Shown: positions 19,512-29,257 of the stretch, piece after piece
Position numbering within the stretch: the first letter of the stretch is position 1
Layout: each line of letters opens with the position of its first letter
DNA from: Ewingella americana
GTDB lineage: Bacteria; Pseudomonadota; Gammaproteobacteria; Enterobacterales; Enterobacteriaceae
Reading direction: 5' to 3'
Assembly: GCF_006438725.1 (NCBI RefSeq)
Contig: NZ_RCZD01000022.1
Coordinates: forward strand, 300-44,949
Length of the DNA: 44,650 nt
Notes under the pieces: generated by a model
Seen by the model: the letters and a program-made list of their open reading frames with translations, nothing else
Database searches by the model: none
Told to the model about the DNA's origin: nothing
Program-made: the position numbers and the translations under genes

Positions 19512-19545
19512 TTAATACCCGCAGAATACCACAGAGTCCGCACAG
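19512..19545 (-). promoter_or_regulatory. PhoB-dependent promoter of psiE
   Basis: On the minus strand the Pho box is CTGTGCG-GACT-CTGTGGT (19528-19545): two CTGTnnn heptamers with a 4-base spacer. After exactly 10 bases comes TATTAA (19512-19517) as -10. This replacement of the -35 by a Pho box at fixed distance is the standard class of PhoB-activated promoter. Confidence 0.65.
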
Positions 19546-19556
19546 GAAAAGCGGCA

Positions 19557-19595
19557 TTAAAAAGGGCCAGCGTCTGACGGCTGGCCCTTTTATTT
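19557..19595 (-). terminator. pgi terminator
   Basis: AAAGGGCCAGC and GCTGGCCCTTT form an 11-bp perfect stem with an 8-base loop; the minus strand continues with TTTTTAATG. T-rich sequence on the plus side makes it symmetrical. Confidence 0.9.
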
Positions 19596-19624
19596 TTGGC
19601 AATCTTTAACGTATGACTACGTTA

Positions 19625-21274
19625 TCAGGCACGCCAGTTTTTGAAGCGATTAATCAGACCATTTGTCGAACTATCGTGGCCTTTCACGTCTTCGCTGCCA
19701 GCAAGTTCCGGCAGAATGCGGTTGGCGAGCTGTTTACCCAACTCAACGCCCCATTGGTCAAAGGTGAAGATATTGAGGATGACGCCCTGCGTGAAGATTT
19801 TGTGCTCGTACATGGCGATCAACGCACCCAGGCTGTACGGAGTGATTTCGCGCAGCAGGATGGAGTTGGTTGGTCGGTTACCTTCAAACACTTTGAACGG
19901 CGCAACGTGTTTAACGTCTTCTGGTTTTTTGCCCTGGTCGGCGAATTCTTTTTCGACCACTTCCAGAGATTTACCAAATGCCAACGCTTCAGTCTGTGCG
20001 AAGAAGTTCGACAGCAGTTTCGCGTGATGATCGCTCAGGGGGTTGTGGCTGACCGCCGGGGCGATGAAGTCACAAGGAATGATTTTGGTACCCTGGTGGA
20101 TCAGTTGATAGAACGCATGCTGGCCGTTGGTGCCAGGTTCGCCCCAGATGATCGGGCCAGTCTGGTAATCCACTGGATTCCCGTTACGGTCAACGAATTT
20201 ACCGTTGGATTCCATGTTCCCTTGCTGGAAGTAAGCAGCAAAACGATGCATGTACTGGTCATATGGCAGGATAGCTTCGGTTTCAGTGCCGTAGAAATCG
20301 TTGTACCAGATACCAATCAGCGCCAACAGGATAGGCAGGTTTTTCTCCGCCGGAGTTTCAGCGAAGTGTTTGTCCATCGCGTGAGCGCCGCTCAGCAGTT
20401 GTTCGAAATGTTCGAAGCCCACGGACAGTGCGATAGAAAGACCGATTGCAGACCACAGAGAGTAACGCCCGCCGACCCAGTCCCAGAACTCGAACATATT
20501 GTCGGTGTCGATACCAAATTCGCTGACCGCTTTACCGTTGGTAGAGAGCGCAGCGAAGTGTTTGGCAACGTGCTTATCTTCGCCCGCCGTTTCCAGGAAC
20601 CAGTCACGCGCACTGTGAGCGTTGGTCATGGTTTCTTGCGTGGTGAAGGTTTTTGAAGCCACCAGGAACAGCGTAGTTTCCGGCGACAGGTCTTTTAGCG
20701 TTTCGGCAATATGAGTGCCATCCACGTTAGAGACAAAATGCATATTCAGGTGGTTTTTATACGGACGCAAGGCCTCAGTCACCATGAACGGGCCGAGGTC
20801 TGAACCGCCGATACCGATGTTCACTACGTCGGTGATTGGCTTACCGGTGTAACCTTTCCAGTCGCCGCCGATCACGCGCTCGGTGAAGCCTTTAATCTTC
20901 GCCAGTACCGCGTTCACTTCCGGCATCACATCTTTACCGTCTACCACGATTGGCGTATTGCTACGGTTACGCAGGGCAACGTGCAAAACGGCGCGATCTT
21001 CAGTGCGGTTGATCTTCTCACCAGAGAACATCGATTTAATGGCGCTCTGAAGCTCGGTTTCTTTCGCCAGTGCCTGCAGTTTGTCCAGCGTCTCGCTGGT
21101 GATGCGGTTTTTGGAGAAATCCACCAGCATCTGGTCTTCAAAGGTCGCAGAGAACTTGGAGAAACGATCGCCATCTTCAGCAAACAGATGACTAATCTGC
21201 ACATCTTTCATCGTATCGAAATGCTGCTGCAGGGCTTGCCAGGCAGCGGTTTGAGTTGGATTGATATTTTTCAT
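19625..21274 (-). CDS. pgi: glucose-6-phosphate isomerase
   Basis: Glycolytic interconversion of glucose-6-phosphate and fructose-6-phosphate, cytoplasmic. 549 aa from ATG 21274, the same length as E. coli Pgi and near-identical in its first 16 residues ([16 protein letters not shown]). The in-frame extension upstream is not conserved. Recognised signatures are [41 protein letters not shown], the catalytic-loop GEPGTNGQH and the C-terminal [13 protein letters not shown] with the catalytic lysine. AAGAG lies seven bases before the start. No partner genes in an operon. Confidence 0.98.
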   Translation of the reverse strand: MKNINPTQTAAWQALQQHFDTMKDVQISHLFAEDGDRFSKFSATFEDQMLVDFSKNRITSETLDKLQALAKETELQSAIKSMFSGEKINRTEDRAVLHVALRNRSNTPIVVDGKDVMPEVNAVLAKIKGFTERVIGGDWKGYTGKPITDVVNIGIGGSDLGPFMVTEALRPYKNHLNMHFVSNVDGTHIAETLKDLSPETTLFLVASKTFTTQETMTNAHSARDWFLETAGEDKHVAKHFAALSTNGKAVSEFGIDTDNMFEFWDWVGGRYSLWSAIGLSIALSVGFEHFEQLLSGAHAMDKHFAETPAEKNLPILLALIGIWYNDFYGTETEAILPYDQYMHRFAAYFQQGNMESNGKFVDRNGNPVDYQTGPIIWGEPGTNGQHAFYQLIHQGTKIIPCDFIAPAVSHNPLSDHHAKLLSNFFAQTEALAFGKSLEVVEKEFADQGKKPEDVKHVAPFKVFEGNRPTNSILLREITPYSLGALIAMYEHKIFTQGVILNIFTFDQWGVELGKQLANRILPELAGSEDVKGHDSSTNGLINRFKNWRA

Positions 21275-21516
21275 AGCAATGCTCTTAGGCTGAGAATAAA
21301 TGTGACGTAACTGACTTGATTGTATCCCGTTATACCGGAGATGAGATGCCTTTTCTTGCGATAGGTTAGATCTGTGAAATCGCAATGACAGAAAACAATA
21401 TTAGATGACAATTGGTCAAAAAGTATCGTTGCAGGCAGACAGACCGTTGACAGGGGGGCGATAACCCGTTATTCCTAAGCACCTAAACTCATGCGCGCTT
21501 GATGTTGTTGTGTGAG

Positions 21517-21698
21517 CCAGAAGAGGCGCGTCGCCCAGGCAGTGTACCGGAGGAGCCGAAATCCTACGAAAGTACATCAGGGGGAGCGGCGCCGAGGTCA
21601 GACGCTTACGGCAGGCGGACGATCGACCACAGGGGCTGAATCCCCTGGGTTGTCACCAATATACCCGTGAGGGTATTGGCAAGGTGGGGCGCTTCTGG
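21517..21698 (+). promoter_or_regulatory. lysine riboswitch (L box) of lysC
   Basis: The leader repeats the E. coli lysC riboswitch closely: P1 is CCAGAAG (21517-21523) with CTTCTGG (21692-21698). Inside are GAGGCGCGTCGCCCA, GGAGGAGCCG, the GCCGAGG segment, GGGGCTGAATCCCCTGGG and the GTTGTCACC junction. The region downstream to the start (GCTCTTCCCTTGTGC, GACACGAGG) also resembles E. coli, where lysine binding closes the ribosome-binding site and exposes RNase E sites. A similar expression platform is inferred. Confidence 0.95.
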
Positions 21699-21807
21699 GT
21701 GTATCGTAGCATCTCTACGCCTGCTCCCGTTTCCCGCTCTTCCCTTGTGCTAATTCTTATGGAATGGATGGTCGTCGCTTCACGGCGCCACTGACACGAG
21801 GTTTACC

Positions 21808-23196
21808 ATGAATTACGCTGTATCCCGCAACGCCAATCTTATGCCTTTGGGCACTCCCGTTGTTGCCAAATTTGGCGGCACCAGCGTTGCGGATTTCGAC
21901 GCTATGAACCGCAGCGCCGACATTGTTCTCTCCAATTCCGATGTACGCCTGGTGGTCCTTTCTGCCTCGGCGGGCATTACCAATTTGTTGGTTGAACTGG
22001 CTGAAGGTCAGGACGCAGAACGCCGCGTCTACCTGCTCGACGAAATCCGCCGCATCCAGACGGCCATTATCGACAGACTCAACAAACCGGATGTGATCCG
22101 CGATGAAATTGACCGCATGCTGGAAAATATTGGCATGCTCTCAGACGCGGCAAGCCTCGCGACGTCCACGGCACTGACTGACGAATTGGTGAGCCACGGC
22201 GAGCTGATGTCCACCCTGTTGTTTGTTGAAATTATCCGCCAGCGCAATGTGCCCGTGGAATGGTTTGACGTGCGTAAAGTCATGCGTACCAACGATCGTT
22301 TTGGACGTGCCGAGCCGGACACCGATCTGCTGTCTGAGCAGGTAATCCAACAGTTACAACCCCGCCTTCAGGAGGCGCTGGTGATAACCCAGGGTTTCAT
22401 TGGCTGCGAAGGTAAAGGCCGCACCACGACACTCGGTCGTGGTGGTAGCGACTATACCGCCGCCCTGCTGGCCGAAGCGCTGAGCGCCGCGCGTGTGGAT
22501 ATCTGGACCGATGTTCCTGGCATCTATACCACTGACCCACGCCTGGTGCCTGGCGCTAAACGCATCGACCGCATCGCCTTTGAAGAAGCGGCTGAAATGG
22601 CCACTTTTGGCGCGAAAGTCTTACACCCGGCCACTCTGTTACCGGCCGTGCGTCGCGGTATTCCAGTGTTTGTTGGTTCGAGTAAAGACCCGTCGGCGGG
22701 GGGGACGCTGGTGTGCAGCACCACCGATAACCCACCACTGTTCCGTGCGCTGGCGCTGCGCCGCAAACAAACGCTGGTCACACTGCATAGTCTGAGTATG
22801 TTGCATTCACGCGGTTTCCTCGCCGAGGTGTTTGGCATTTTGGCGCGCCACAATATTTCAGTGGATTTGATCACTACCTCCGAAGTCAGCATCGCGCTGA
22901 CGCTCGATACCACCGGATCGACCTCCTCCAGCGACAGCCTGTTAACGACATCGCTGCTGACTGAGCTTTCGTCGCTGTGCCGCGTGGAAGTGGAAGAAAA
23001 TCTGGCGCTGATTGCCCTGATTGGCAATAAATTGTCGCAAGCCTGTGGCGTCGGCAAGGAAGTCTTCGGCGTGCTCGACCCATTCAATATCCGCATGATT
23101 TGTTACGGCGCAAGCAGCTACAATCTGTGTTTCCTGGTACCAGGCAGCGATGCCGATCAGGTGATTAAAACGCTACACCGCAACCTATTCGAATAA
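21808..23196 (+). CDS. lysC: lysine-sensitive aspartokinase III
   Basis: Phosphorylates aspartate with ATP, first step towards lysine, threonine and methionine; feedback-inhibited by lysine. 462 aa (E. coli 449) with about 12 extra N-terminal residues before [20 protein letters not shown]. The catalytic domain includes [49 protein letters not shown] and [13 protein letters not shown]. Two C-terminal ACT domains bind lysine ([39 protein letters not shown]). ACGAGG lies before ATG 21808. Control is by the riboswitch, and a strong terminator follows. Confidence 0.97.
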   Translation: MNYAVSRNANLMPLGTPVVAKFGGTSVADFDAMNRSADIVLSNSDVRLVVLSASAGITNLLVELAEGQDAERRVYLLDEIRRIQTAIIDRLNKPDVIRDEIDRMLENIGMLSDAASLATSTALTDELVSHGELMSTLLFVEIIRQRNVPVEWFDVRKVMRTNDRFGRAEPDTDLLSEQVIQQLQPRLQEALVITQGFIGCEGKGRTTTLGRGGSDYTAALLAEALSAARVDIWTDVPGIYTTDPRLVPGAKRIDRIAFEEAAEMATFGAKVLHPATLLPAVRRGIPVFVGSSKDPSAGGTLVCSTTDNPPLFRALALRRKQTLVTLHSLSMLHSRGFLAEVFGILARHNISVDLITTSEVSIALTLDTTGSTSSSDSLLTTSLLTELSSLCRVEVEENLALIALIGNKLSQACGVGKEVFGVLDPFNIRMICYGASSYNLCFLVPGSDADQVIKTLHRNLFE

Positions 23197-23217
23197 TAAC
23201 GGGCGCGGTGTCAGAGA

Positions 23218-23246
23218 AGACCGGGCCTGGTGCCCGGTCTTTTTTT
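23218..23246 (+). terminator. lysC terminator
   Basis: AGACCGGGC-CTGGT-GCCCGGTCT is followed by a T7 run, 22 bases after the lysC stop. Confidence 0.95.
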
Positions 23247-23288
23247 GTCTGTATTTCTGCAAAACAACAAAGACAAGGATCATCCTCA

Positions 23289-24212
23289 ATGCTAGCCAAA
23301 ATAACCCGCCTGTTCCCGCTGTGGGCCGTGCTGCTGTCAGTGGCCGCTTACTACACGCCGGGCACGTTTACGCCTATTGCCCCACACGTTGCTACTCTAC
23401 TGATGCTGATCATGTTCGCGATGGGCGTTACATTGGAGTTCGGTGATTTTAAGCGCGTGCTGTCTCGCCCTGCACCCGTGGCGGCCGCCACCTTCCTGCA
23501 TTATTTGATTATGCCACTGGCAGCATGGGTGCTTGCGAAGCTATTCCATATGCCGGCGGATTTGTCGGCAGGGATGATTCTGGTGGGCAGCGTGGCCTCA
23601 GGCACTGCATCTAACGTGATGATTTATCTTGCCAAAGGTGATGTCGCACTGTCGGTGACCATTTCGGCCGTCTCCACACTGGTGGGCGTTTTCGCCACCC
23701 CGCTGCTGACCCGTTTTTATGTCGACACCCACATTAAGGTCGACGTCGTTGGCATGCTGTTAAGCATTCTGCAAATCGTGGTGATCCCTATTTTTGCCGG
23801 TTTGGTCATTCATCATCTGTTTACCAAAACCGTAAAACGGTTAGAACCGCTGCTGCCGGCATTCTCAATGATCTGCATTTTGGCCATCATCAGTGCCGTT
23901 GTCGCAGGCAGCCAGGGCTTTATCGGTTCTGTGGGTCTGGTGGTCATTGTGGCGGTGATCCTGCACAACGGCATTGGCTTACTGAGCGGGTACTGGGGCG
24001 GGAAACTGTTTGGCTTCGACGAAACCACCTGCCGCACGCTGGCGATGGAAGTCGGAATGCAAAACTCAGGCCTGGCGGCCACATTGGGTAAAATGTACTT
24101 CAGCCCGCTGGCGGCTCTGCCGGGCGCACTCTTCTCGGTGTGGCACAACCTGTCGGGTTCGCTGTTGGCCGGTTACTGGTCTGGCAAGCCGGTCCAGAAG
24201 AAAGAGAAGTAA
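23289..24212 (+). CDS. panS: bile acid:sodium symporter family transporter, PanS-like
   Basis: A 307-aa inner-membrane protein of the BASS family with about ten transmembrane helices. Typical segments are [20 protein letters not shown], the inverted-repeat crossing motif [24 protein letters not shown] (here quoted as [14 protein letters not shown]) and the second-repeat [13 protein letters not shown]. Salmonella PanS of this family carries ketopantoate/pantoate; Bacillus YocS is similar. The exact substrate here is inferred from resemblance only. ATG 23289 has AAGGA nine bases upstream; the open frame upstream covers the lysC terminator and cannot be coding. Confidence 0.8.
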   Translation: MLAKITRLFPLWAVLLSVAAYYTPGTFTPIAPHVATLLMLIMFAMGVTLEFGDFKRVLSRPAPVAAATFLHYLIMPLAAWVLAKLFHMPADLSAGMILVGSVASGTASNVMIYLAKGDVALSVTISAVSTLVGVFATPLLTRFYVDTHIKVDVVGMLLSILQIVVIPIFAGLVIHHLFTKTVKRLEPLLPAFSMICILAIISAVVAGSQGFIGSVGLVVIVAVILHNGIGLLSGYWGGKLFGFDETTCRTLAMEVGMQNSGLAATLGKMYFSPLAALPGALFSVWHNLSGSLLAGYWSGKPVQKKEK

Positions 24213-24232
24213 TTCAGCCAGATAAAAAGAGG

Positions 24233-24255
24233 AAGGCGCCGTCACGGCGCCTTTT
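24233..24255. terminator. terminator between convergent panS and yjbB
   Basis: AAGGCGCC-GTCAC-GGCGCCTT is followed by TT on the plus strand. It is placed seven bases from the end of yjbB, so it can serve both genes. Confidence 0.8.
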
Positions 24256-24262
24256 ATGCCAA

Positions 24263-25915
24263 TCAGACCGGTTTAACTATGTCATCGTCATCACGCTCAT
24301 CGTCTTCCTGCGCGTCTTTATCCAGCACGTTGTAGGCCACGGCACAGAACAGCGAGTTCAGACGTTTCATGTCGCCCAACAGACCTAAATGCAGTGAACT
24401 GGTTTCGATACTCTGCACGTTATGCAGATGCAGACGGTCAACATGCGCATGCGCATAGCGGCGGTCAAGCAGACGGAAACGATGTTTCGAACGACGCAGA
24501 CGCCGCGCGCTGGTCAGGTCATTTGACAGGAAGACTGACAGGCTCAGGCGCAAGTTATCCACCAGTTTTTCATGCAGCGAATCGAGTTCCATCAGCCCTT
24601 CCGGCGAGAACGCACGGCGTGCGGCATGGGATTTCGCGGTAATATCGGCACTCATACGCTCAATGATATCGCCGGCCTGTTCCAGGTTCAGCGCCATTTC
24701 GATAATTTCAGCCCAGCGGCGGGAATCATCTTCACCCAGCCCTTCTTTGTTGATTTGCGCCAGATACAGTTTAATCGCGGTATAAAGCACATCCACATCG
24801 TCATCGAGACGGCGTACTTCGCGGTCCTGCGTCAGTTTGCCGTGCATCACTTCATGGTTGAGGATCAACATATGCTCAACCACGTCTCCCATGCGCAGAG
24901 TTTCACGGGCAGCATTGGCCAGCGCCAGGGTAGGCGTGTCAATGGCACTGACATCCAGATGACGTGGGCGCAGGCGGGGATCTTCTTCCGGCACATCAAC
25001 AATCATCAGTTCACACACCCGGGCCATCGGGCCAGACAGCGGTATCATCGCCAGGCAGCGGAGCAGGTTGTAGAACATGTGGAAATAGATCACCAACTCT
25101 TCATCCGGGATGCCGAGCCGCGCCAGCTGGACCGACAGCGGCCCGATAAACGGCAGCACGATCACACAGCCAATCAGTTTGAACAGCACACTGCCGAGCG
25201 CGACACGCCGCCCCGCCGCATTCTGTTTGCTGGCATTGATCATCGCCAACAGACCGCTGCCGAGGTTGGCACCGATCACCAGACACAGCGACACTTTCAG
25301 GGAGATAACCCCGGTGGCCGCCAGCGTGGCGGTCAGCAATACGGCGGCCAGGCTGGAGTAGCTGACGATAGCGAACACTGCACCGGTCAGCGCATCGAGA
25401 ATGACATCACCGGTCAGAGAGGAGAAAAGGACTTTAACACCGGAGGCCTGAGTGATTGGCGTGGCGGCAGCGACAATCAGTTCCAGCGCCAGCAGAATCA
25501 GCCCGAGGCCAATACCGACGCGGCCCATCTGGCCTGCGCGGGTCTGTTTACGGCTAAGGAAGAAGGAGACGCCGACGAAGATCAATAACGGCGAAAGCCA
25601 CGAGAGATCAAAGGTCAGCACGCGCGCCATCAGCGCGGTCCCGACGTCGGCACCCAGAATAATGACCAGCGCAGGTGCCAGCGCGACCAACCCCTGAGAG
25701 ACGAATGAAGTGACCAGCAGTGCGGTAGCGTTACTGCTTTGCACCAGTGCGGTGACACCAATACCGGCGACAAACGCCAGCGGTTTTTTCTCGACGCTAC
25801 TGCTCAGCACACGGCGCAGATTAGCGCCGAAAACACGCATGATGCCGGTACGCACGATGTGCGTACCCCAGACAAGAAGTGAAACGGCGGACAGCAAATG
25901 AAGAAGAGTTAACAC
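24263..25915 (-). CDS. yjbB: Na/Pi cotransporter family protein with PhoU-like domain
   Basis: A 550-aa protein (E. coli YjbB 543). The N-terminal half has about eight transmembrane helices in two Na/Pi-cotransporter repeats, each with a QSS/SYSS-type signature (VTALVQSSNATALLVTSF; AIVSYSSLAAVLL). The C-terminal half (from about 330) is a helical PhoU-like domain. E. coli YjbB overproduction promotes phosphate export, so the protein is thought to release excess Pi. GTG 25915 is the start (MLTLLHLLSAV as in E. coli), with GGAG ten bases upstream. It lies 15 bases after the HAD phosphatase gene, making it the last gene of the organophosphorus operon, whereas in E. coli it follows metH. Confidence 0.93.
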   Translation of the reverse strand: MLTLLHLLSAVSLLVWGTHIVRTGIMRVFGANLRRVLSSSVEKKPLAFVAGIGVTALVQSSNATALLVTSFVSQGLVALAPALVIILGADVGTALMARVLTFDLSWLSPLLIFVGVSFFLSRKQTRAGQMGRVGIGLGLILLALELIVAAATPITQASGVKVLFSSLTGDVILDALTGAVFAIVSYSSLAAVLLTATLAATGVISLKVSLCLVIGANLGSGLLAMINASKQNAAGRRVALGSVLFKLIGCVIVLPFIGPLSVQLARLGIPDEELVIYFHMFYNLLRCLAMIPLSGPMARVCELMIVDVPEEDPRLRPRHLDVSAIDTPTLALANAARETLRMGDVVEHMLILNHEVMHGKLTQDREVRRLDDDVDVLYTAIKLYLAQINKEGLGEDDSRRWAEIIEMALNLEQAGDIIERMSADITAKSHAARRAFSPEGLMELDSLHEKLVDNLRLSLSVFLSNDLTSARRLRRSKHRFRLLDRRYAHAHVDRLHLHNVQSIETSSLHLGLLGDMKRLNSLFCAVAYNVLDKDAQEDDERDDDDIVKPV

Positions 25916-25930
25916 TAAAGAACAGCTCCG

Positions 25931-26587
25931 TTAACGCCAGGCATAAACAGGCCATCCTGCCTGCCGGGCGTGTTGGTGCAGGATAGCGTCCGGATTGACC
26001 GCATACGGCTTGCCGACCTGAGTCAACAAGGGCAGATCATTATGAGAATCCGAATAAAAACTGGCGTGCTGCAGCTGTGAAATATCCTGATTAATCAGTT
26101 CCATCAGCCGCGTGACTTTACCCTCACGGTAGGTCATCACGCCTTGCGTCGTGCCGGTGAAAATCCCCTTTTCAATGCCGACACCAATCGCCAACGTTTC
26201 GTTCACACCGAGAAAATGCGCAATCGGTGCAACCAGATGCACACCGGAAGCGGAAATCACTACCGTGCGATCTCCGCGGGCGCGGTGCATTGCCAAACAT
26301 TCACGTGCATCATTATAGACACGTGGGGCAATCACTTCCTGAATATAACGCCCGACCATCGCCGCAACGTCAAATTCACAGCGGCCTTTCAGCGGGGCCA
26401 GCGTGCAGGTCATGTACTCCTGCATATCCATCTGACCCACGGCATATTGCTGCATCAGTTGGGTATCGCGTTGCAGAAAATCCTGCTCATCCGCTACCCA
26501 ACCCTGCGCCACCATATAGGCTGACCACAGGCTGGAGCAGTCCCCACTAATCAGGGTTTCATCGAGATCAAACAGCGCCAGACTCAT
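25931..26587 (-). CDS. HAD subfamily IB phosphatase (SerB-like)
   Basis: A 218-aa cytoplasmic haloacid-dehalogenase phosphatase. Motif I is FDLDETL with nucleophile Asp7 and acid Asp9, followed by the ISGDCS stretch typical of IB proteins. Motif II is VVISAS, motif III the Lys in YREGKV, and motif IV YSDSHNDLPLL. A helical C1 cap lies at about 20-90. Relatives dephosphorylate phosphoserine, phosphocholine or similar small phosphomonoesters; the substrate here is unknown. Its ATG overlaps the stop of the ABC ATPase gene (ATGA), and yjbB follows after 15 bases. It therefore probably removes phosphate from the imported or partly degraded compound. Confidence 0.88.
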   Translation of the reverse strand: MSLALFDLDETLISGDCSSLWSAYMVAQGWVADEQDFLQRDTQLMQQYAVGQMDMQEYMTCTLAPLKGRCEFDVAAMVGRYIQEVIAPRVYNDARECLAMHRARGDRTVVISASGVHLVAPIAHFLGVNETLAIGVGIEKGIFTGTTQGVMTYREGKVTRLMELINQDISQLQHASFYSDSHNDLPLLTQVGKPYAVNPDAILHQHARQAGWPVYAWR

Positions 26588-27576
26588 GCAACTTCCCGTA
26601 ACGTAACAAGATCTAACTGTAGACCAATTTCAATACCATCGGCGAGAAGGGAGGCTACAGACCGGTTTAATACATCCACTGACAGCTCAACATTGTTCGC
26701 CAATACGCGATAGCGCACGACGTTACCGAGCAGGCTGTGATGCAGGATTCGGGCGGAAATACCCTGTTCAGGCGGACATATTACAATCGATTCAGGGCGG
26801 ATTGCCACCTGACCACCGTATTGCTGCCCCGTCAGCGCCTGAGCATCTTCGGCACTCAGCAGGTTGTAACTGCCGATGAACCCCGCAGCGAACGCATCAA
26901 CCGGTTGAGTATACAAGGTTTCGGCATCAGCATTTTGTACGATTTTCCCTTTATTCATCAGCACGATGCGATCCGACATGGTCAGGGCTTCTTCCTGATC
27001 ATGAGTGACAAAAATCGCTGTCAGATTCATTTCACGCTGAATTCGGCGGATTTGTTCACGCAGATGTTTGCGGATACGCGCGTCCAGCGCAGACAGCGGT
27101 TCATCCAGCAGCAACAGGCGTGGCTCGGTGACCAGCGATCGCGCCAGCGCCACGCGCTGGCATTGACCACCGGAAAGCTGATGCGGGTAACGTTTGGCGT
27201 AATCATTCATTTCGACCATTGCCAGCACGTCACCAACCCGACGATGCACCTCACTGGAGGAGGCTTTCTGCATTTTCAGGCCGAACGCCACGTTACCTTC
27301 CACGGTCATATTGGGGAACAGCGCGTAGCTCTGAAAAACCATGCCGATGCCGCGCTGCTGCGGGCTGAGCGGAACGATATCCTGCCCCTGCAAAATGATC
27401 TGCCCGCTGTCTACCGACGTCAGCCCGGCCAGGCAGCGCAAAAGGGTTGATTTACCGCAGCCGCTCGGACCCAGCAGGGTGACGAACTCGCCCTCTCTGG
27501 CACTGAAATCGATATTGTTGAAAATCTGTGTCTGCCCGTAATGTTTGTTGAGTTGGGTGACCTGTAAATAGGACAT
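26584..27576 (-). CDS. ABC transporter ATPase, organophosphorus-type importer
   Basis: A 330-aa importer ATPase of the PotA/FbpC/PhnT class. Walker A is GPSGCGKST, the Q-loop is VFQSYALFP, the signature is LSGGQCQRVALARSL, Walker B is LLLLDEPLSALD and the H-loop is VTHDQEEA. The C-terminal part (from about 240) is a TOBE regulatory domain (QVAIRPESI). The fourth position of the LSGGQxQR signature carries Cys, where Gln or Arg is usual. It starts one base after the stop of the second permease gene and its stop overlaps the HAD gene. It powers the two permeases upstream. Confidence 0.93.
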   Translation of the reverse strand: MSYLQVTQLNKHYGQTQIFNNIDFSAREGEFVTLLGPSGCGKSTLLRCLAGLTSVDSGQIILQGQDIVPLSPQQRGIGMVFQSYALFPNMTVEGNVAFGLKMQKASSSEVHRRVGDVLAMVEMNDYAKRYPHQLSGGQCQRVALARSLVTEPRLLLLDEPLSALDARIRKHLREQIRRIQREMNLTAIFVTHDQEEALTMSDRIVLMNKGKIVQNADAETLYTQPVDAFAAGFIGSYNLLSAEDAQALTGQQYGGQVAIRPESIVICPPEQGISARILHHSLLGNVVRYRVLANNVELSVDVLNRSVASLLADGIEIGLQLDLVTLREVA

Positions 27577-27577
27577 A

Positions 27578-28363
27578 TCAGCTCTTTCCTTTGCTCAGTA
27601 CGTTAGCCACCCAGGTAAAGGCCAGGACAACCACGAAATAGGAGATAACCAGGGCGCTGGTGAAATGGCCGCTGCCGTTGCGCATGTTATAGAGGTAAAC
27701 CTGCAAGGTTTCGTAGCGACTGCCAACCAGCAGGTTAGCGAACACAAACTCGCCGATTAAAAATGAGAACGACAGCAGCACAGCGATCATTCCGCCCTTG
27801 CGCAAATTTGGCAACACCACCAGCAGTGCGGCTTGCCAGGTACTCGCCCCCAGCAGATGCGCAGCGTCCATCAGGTCGCGCAGGTTAATGGCCTGCATGT
27901 TGTTGGAAATAGCCCGGTAAATAAACGGCAGTGCGATGGTGAAATAACAGCCAATGAGGATCCACGGCGTACCGGTCAGTACCAGCGGCCCCGATGAATA
28001 GAGCGACATCAGGCCCACGGAGGAGACCACCGGAGGCACAGCAAACGGCAGCAGGATCAGCACATTCATTAATACATCGAGCTTAGGGAAGTAGTAAGCA
28101 ATCACAAACATCAGCGGCAGGATCAGTACCAAAGACAGCAACAGTGTCCCAAAACAGATCAGTAGCGAGTGCCCAAGTGCGACCAGAAAACGCGGGTCAC
28201 TCCACAGTGCCGTCATCCATTTGAAAGTGAATCCGCTGGGTAAAATCGTCGCGCCCCACTCGTTCACCAGGGCATAAACCAGCGTCGCGGCCAGTGGTAA
28301 TAACAGGATAATCATTAAGACCCAGACGATCAGGCGGTGATAAACCTCTTCAGCGCGTGACAT
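27578..28363 (-). CDS. ABC transporter permease (second subunit)
   Basis: A 261-aa binding-protein-dependent permease with six predicted transmembrane helices. The cytoplasmic coupling loop is DAAHLLGASTWQAALLVVLPNL, an EAA-type motif with Gly at its usual place and LPNL at the end. I use ATG 28363 (MSRAEEVYHRL) because GGGAG lies seven bases before it; a longer frame would overlap the preceding permease gene by 37 bases. Together with the neighbouring permease it forms the heterodimeric channel of the importer. It resembles PhnV/PotC-type subunits. Confidence 0.9.
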   Translation of the reverse strand: MSRAEEVYHRLIVWVLMIILLLPLAATLVYALVNEWGATILPSGFTFKWMTALWSDPRFLVALGHSLLICFGTLLLSLVLILPLMFVIAYYFPKLDVLMNVLILLPFAVPPVVSSVGLMSLYSSGPLVLTGTPWILIGCYFTIALPFIYRAISNNMQAINLRDLMDAAHLLGASTWQAALLVVLPNLRKGGMIAVLLSFSFLIGEFVFANLLVGSRYETLQVYLYNMRNGSGHFTSALVISYFVVVLAFTWVANVLSKGKS

Positions 28364-28392
28364 GGCGGTTCTCCCGGCTGTCGGCCCAATTT

Positions 28393-29232
28393 TCAGCGCA
28401 CATTGAGGTAGCTCCTGCGTAAAAACCACTGATGGATCAGGGTAATAAAAGCCATCAGTACTACCAGCAACATTGCCAGCGCACTGCCCATATTCGGGTC
28501 AAGAGAGATATCCCCCGACACCAGCGCGGCAATACGTACCGGCACCACGTTAAAGTTACCCGTCGTCAGGGCATATACGGTGGCGTAAGCCCCCAGCGCG
28601 TTGGCGAGCAGTATCACAAACGTTCCCATCAGCGCAGGGAACAACACCGGCAAACCAATATGTCGCCAGTAACGCCAGCGCCCTGCGCCCAGCAATGCGG
28701 CAGATTCGCGCCAATCTTCACGCAGTGCATCAAAGGCCGGGTAGAGCAGCAACACGCCGAGTGGGATCTGGAAATAGGTGTAGAGAACAATCAGCCCGTC
28801 CTTCGAATAGAGATTGAAACTCTCCATCAGACCATATTTCTTCAGCAGTAAGGTCAGGCAGCCGTTGAGCCCGAGTAAAATCACAAAAGCAAACGCCAGT
28901 GGAACCCCCGCGAAATTGCTGGTCATATTGGTGAAAGACATGACGAAATCATGCAGCTTAGTTGGACCTAGCTGGCGTAGTGAGTAACTGCTCACTAACG
29001 CAATCAATAAACCGAATAAACTCGACCAGACTGAGATATCGAGCGAGAAACGCATGGCTTGTAAATAGAACGGTGAAGTGAGGATATCGCTGTAATTTCC
29101 CCATCCCCAGGCTTCGTAGGTATCGCTGTAAAAACTGCTGACCGCCACCCAAACCAGCGGGGCCAGCTGAAAAGCGATAAAAAACAGCGCAAACGGCAGC
29201 ATGAATAGCGCGGCGATCCACTTGGCTTTCAT
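28393..29232 (-). CDS. ABC transporter permease (first subunit)
   Basis: A 279-aa permease with six predicted transmembrane helices and the coupling motif ESAALLGAGRWRYWRHIGLP. ATG 29232 has GAGGAG directly upstream at normal spacing, while the GTG six bases earlier would overlap that site. It resembles PhnU/PotB-type subunits. It lies 25 bases after the hydrolase gene and 29 bases before the second permease gene. Confidence 0.9.
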   Translation of the reverse strand: MKAKWIAALFMLPFALFFIAFQLAPLVWVAVSSFYSDTYEAWGWGNYSDILTSPFYLQAMRFSLDISVWSSLFGLLIALVSSYSLRQLGPTKLHDFVMSFTNMTSNFAGVPLAFAFVILLGLNGCLTLLLKKYGLMESFNLYSKDGLIVLYTYFQIPLGVLLLYPAFDALREDWRESAALLGAGRWRYWRHIGLPVLFPALMGTFVILLANALGAYATVYALTTGNFNVVPVRIAALVSGDISLDPNMGSALAMLLVVLMAFITLIHQWFLRRSYLNVR

Positions 29233-29257
29233 CGGCACTCCTCAAAAAGTGGCGTGG

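Noticed and set aside
19613-20656. Long open frame on the strand opposite pgi
   Set aside because: Its translation has no recognisable domain, and it mirrors the codon structure of a well-conserved pgi; a typical antisense shadow.
24572-25588. Long open frame opposite yjbB
   Set aside because: Rich in Gln/His/Arg as expected for the reverse frame of a membrane protein gene; yjbB itself is clearly coding.
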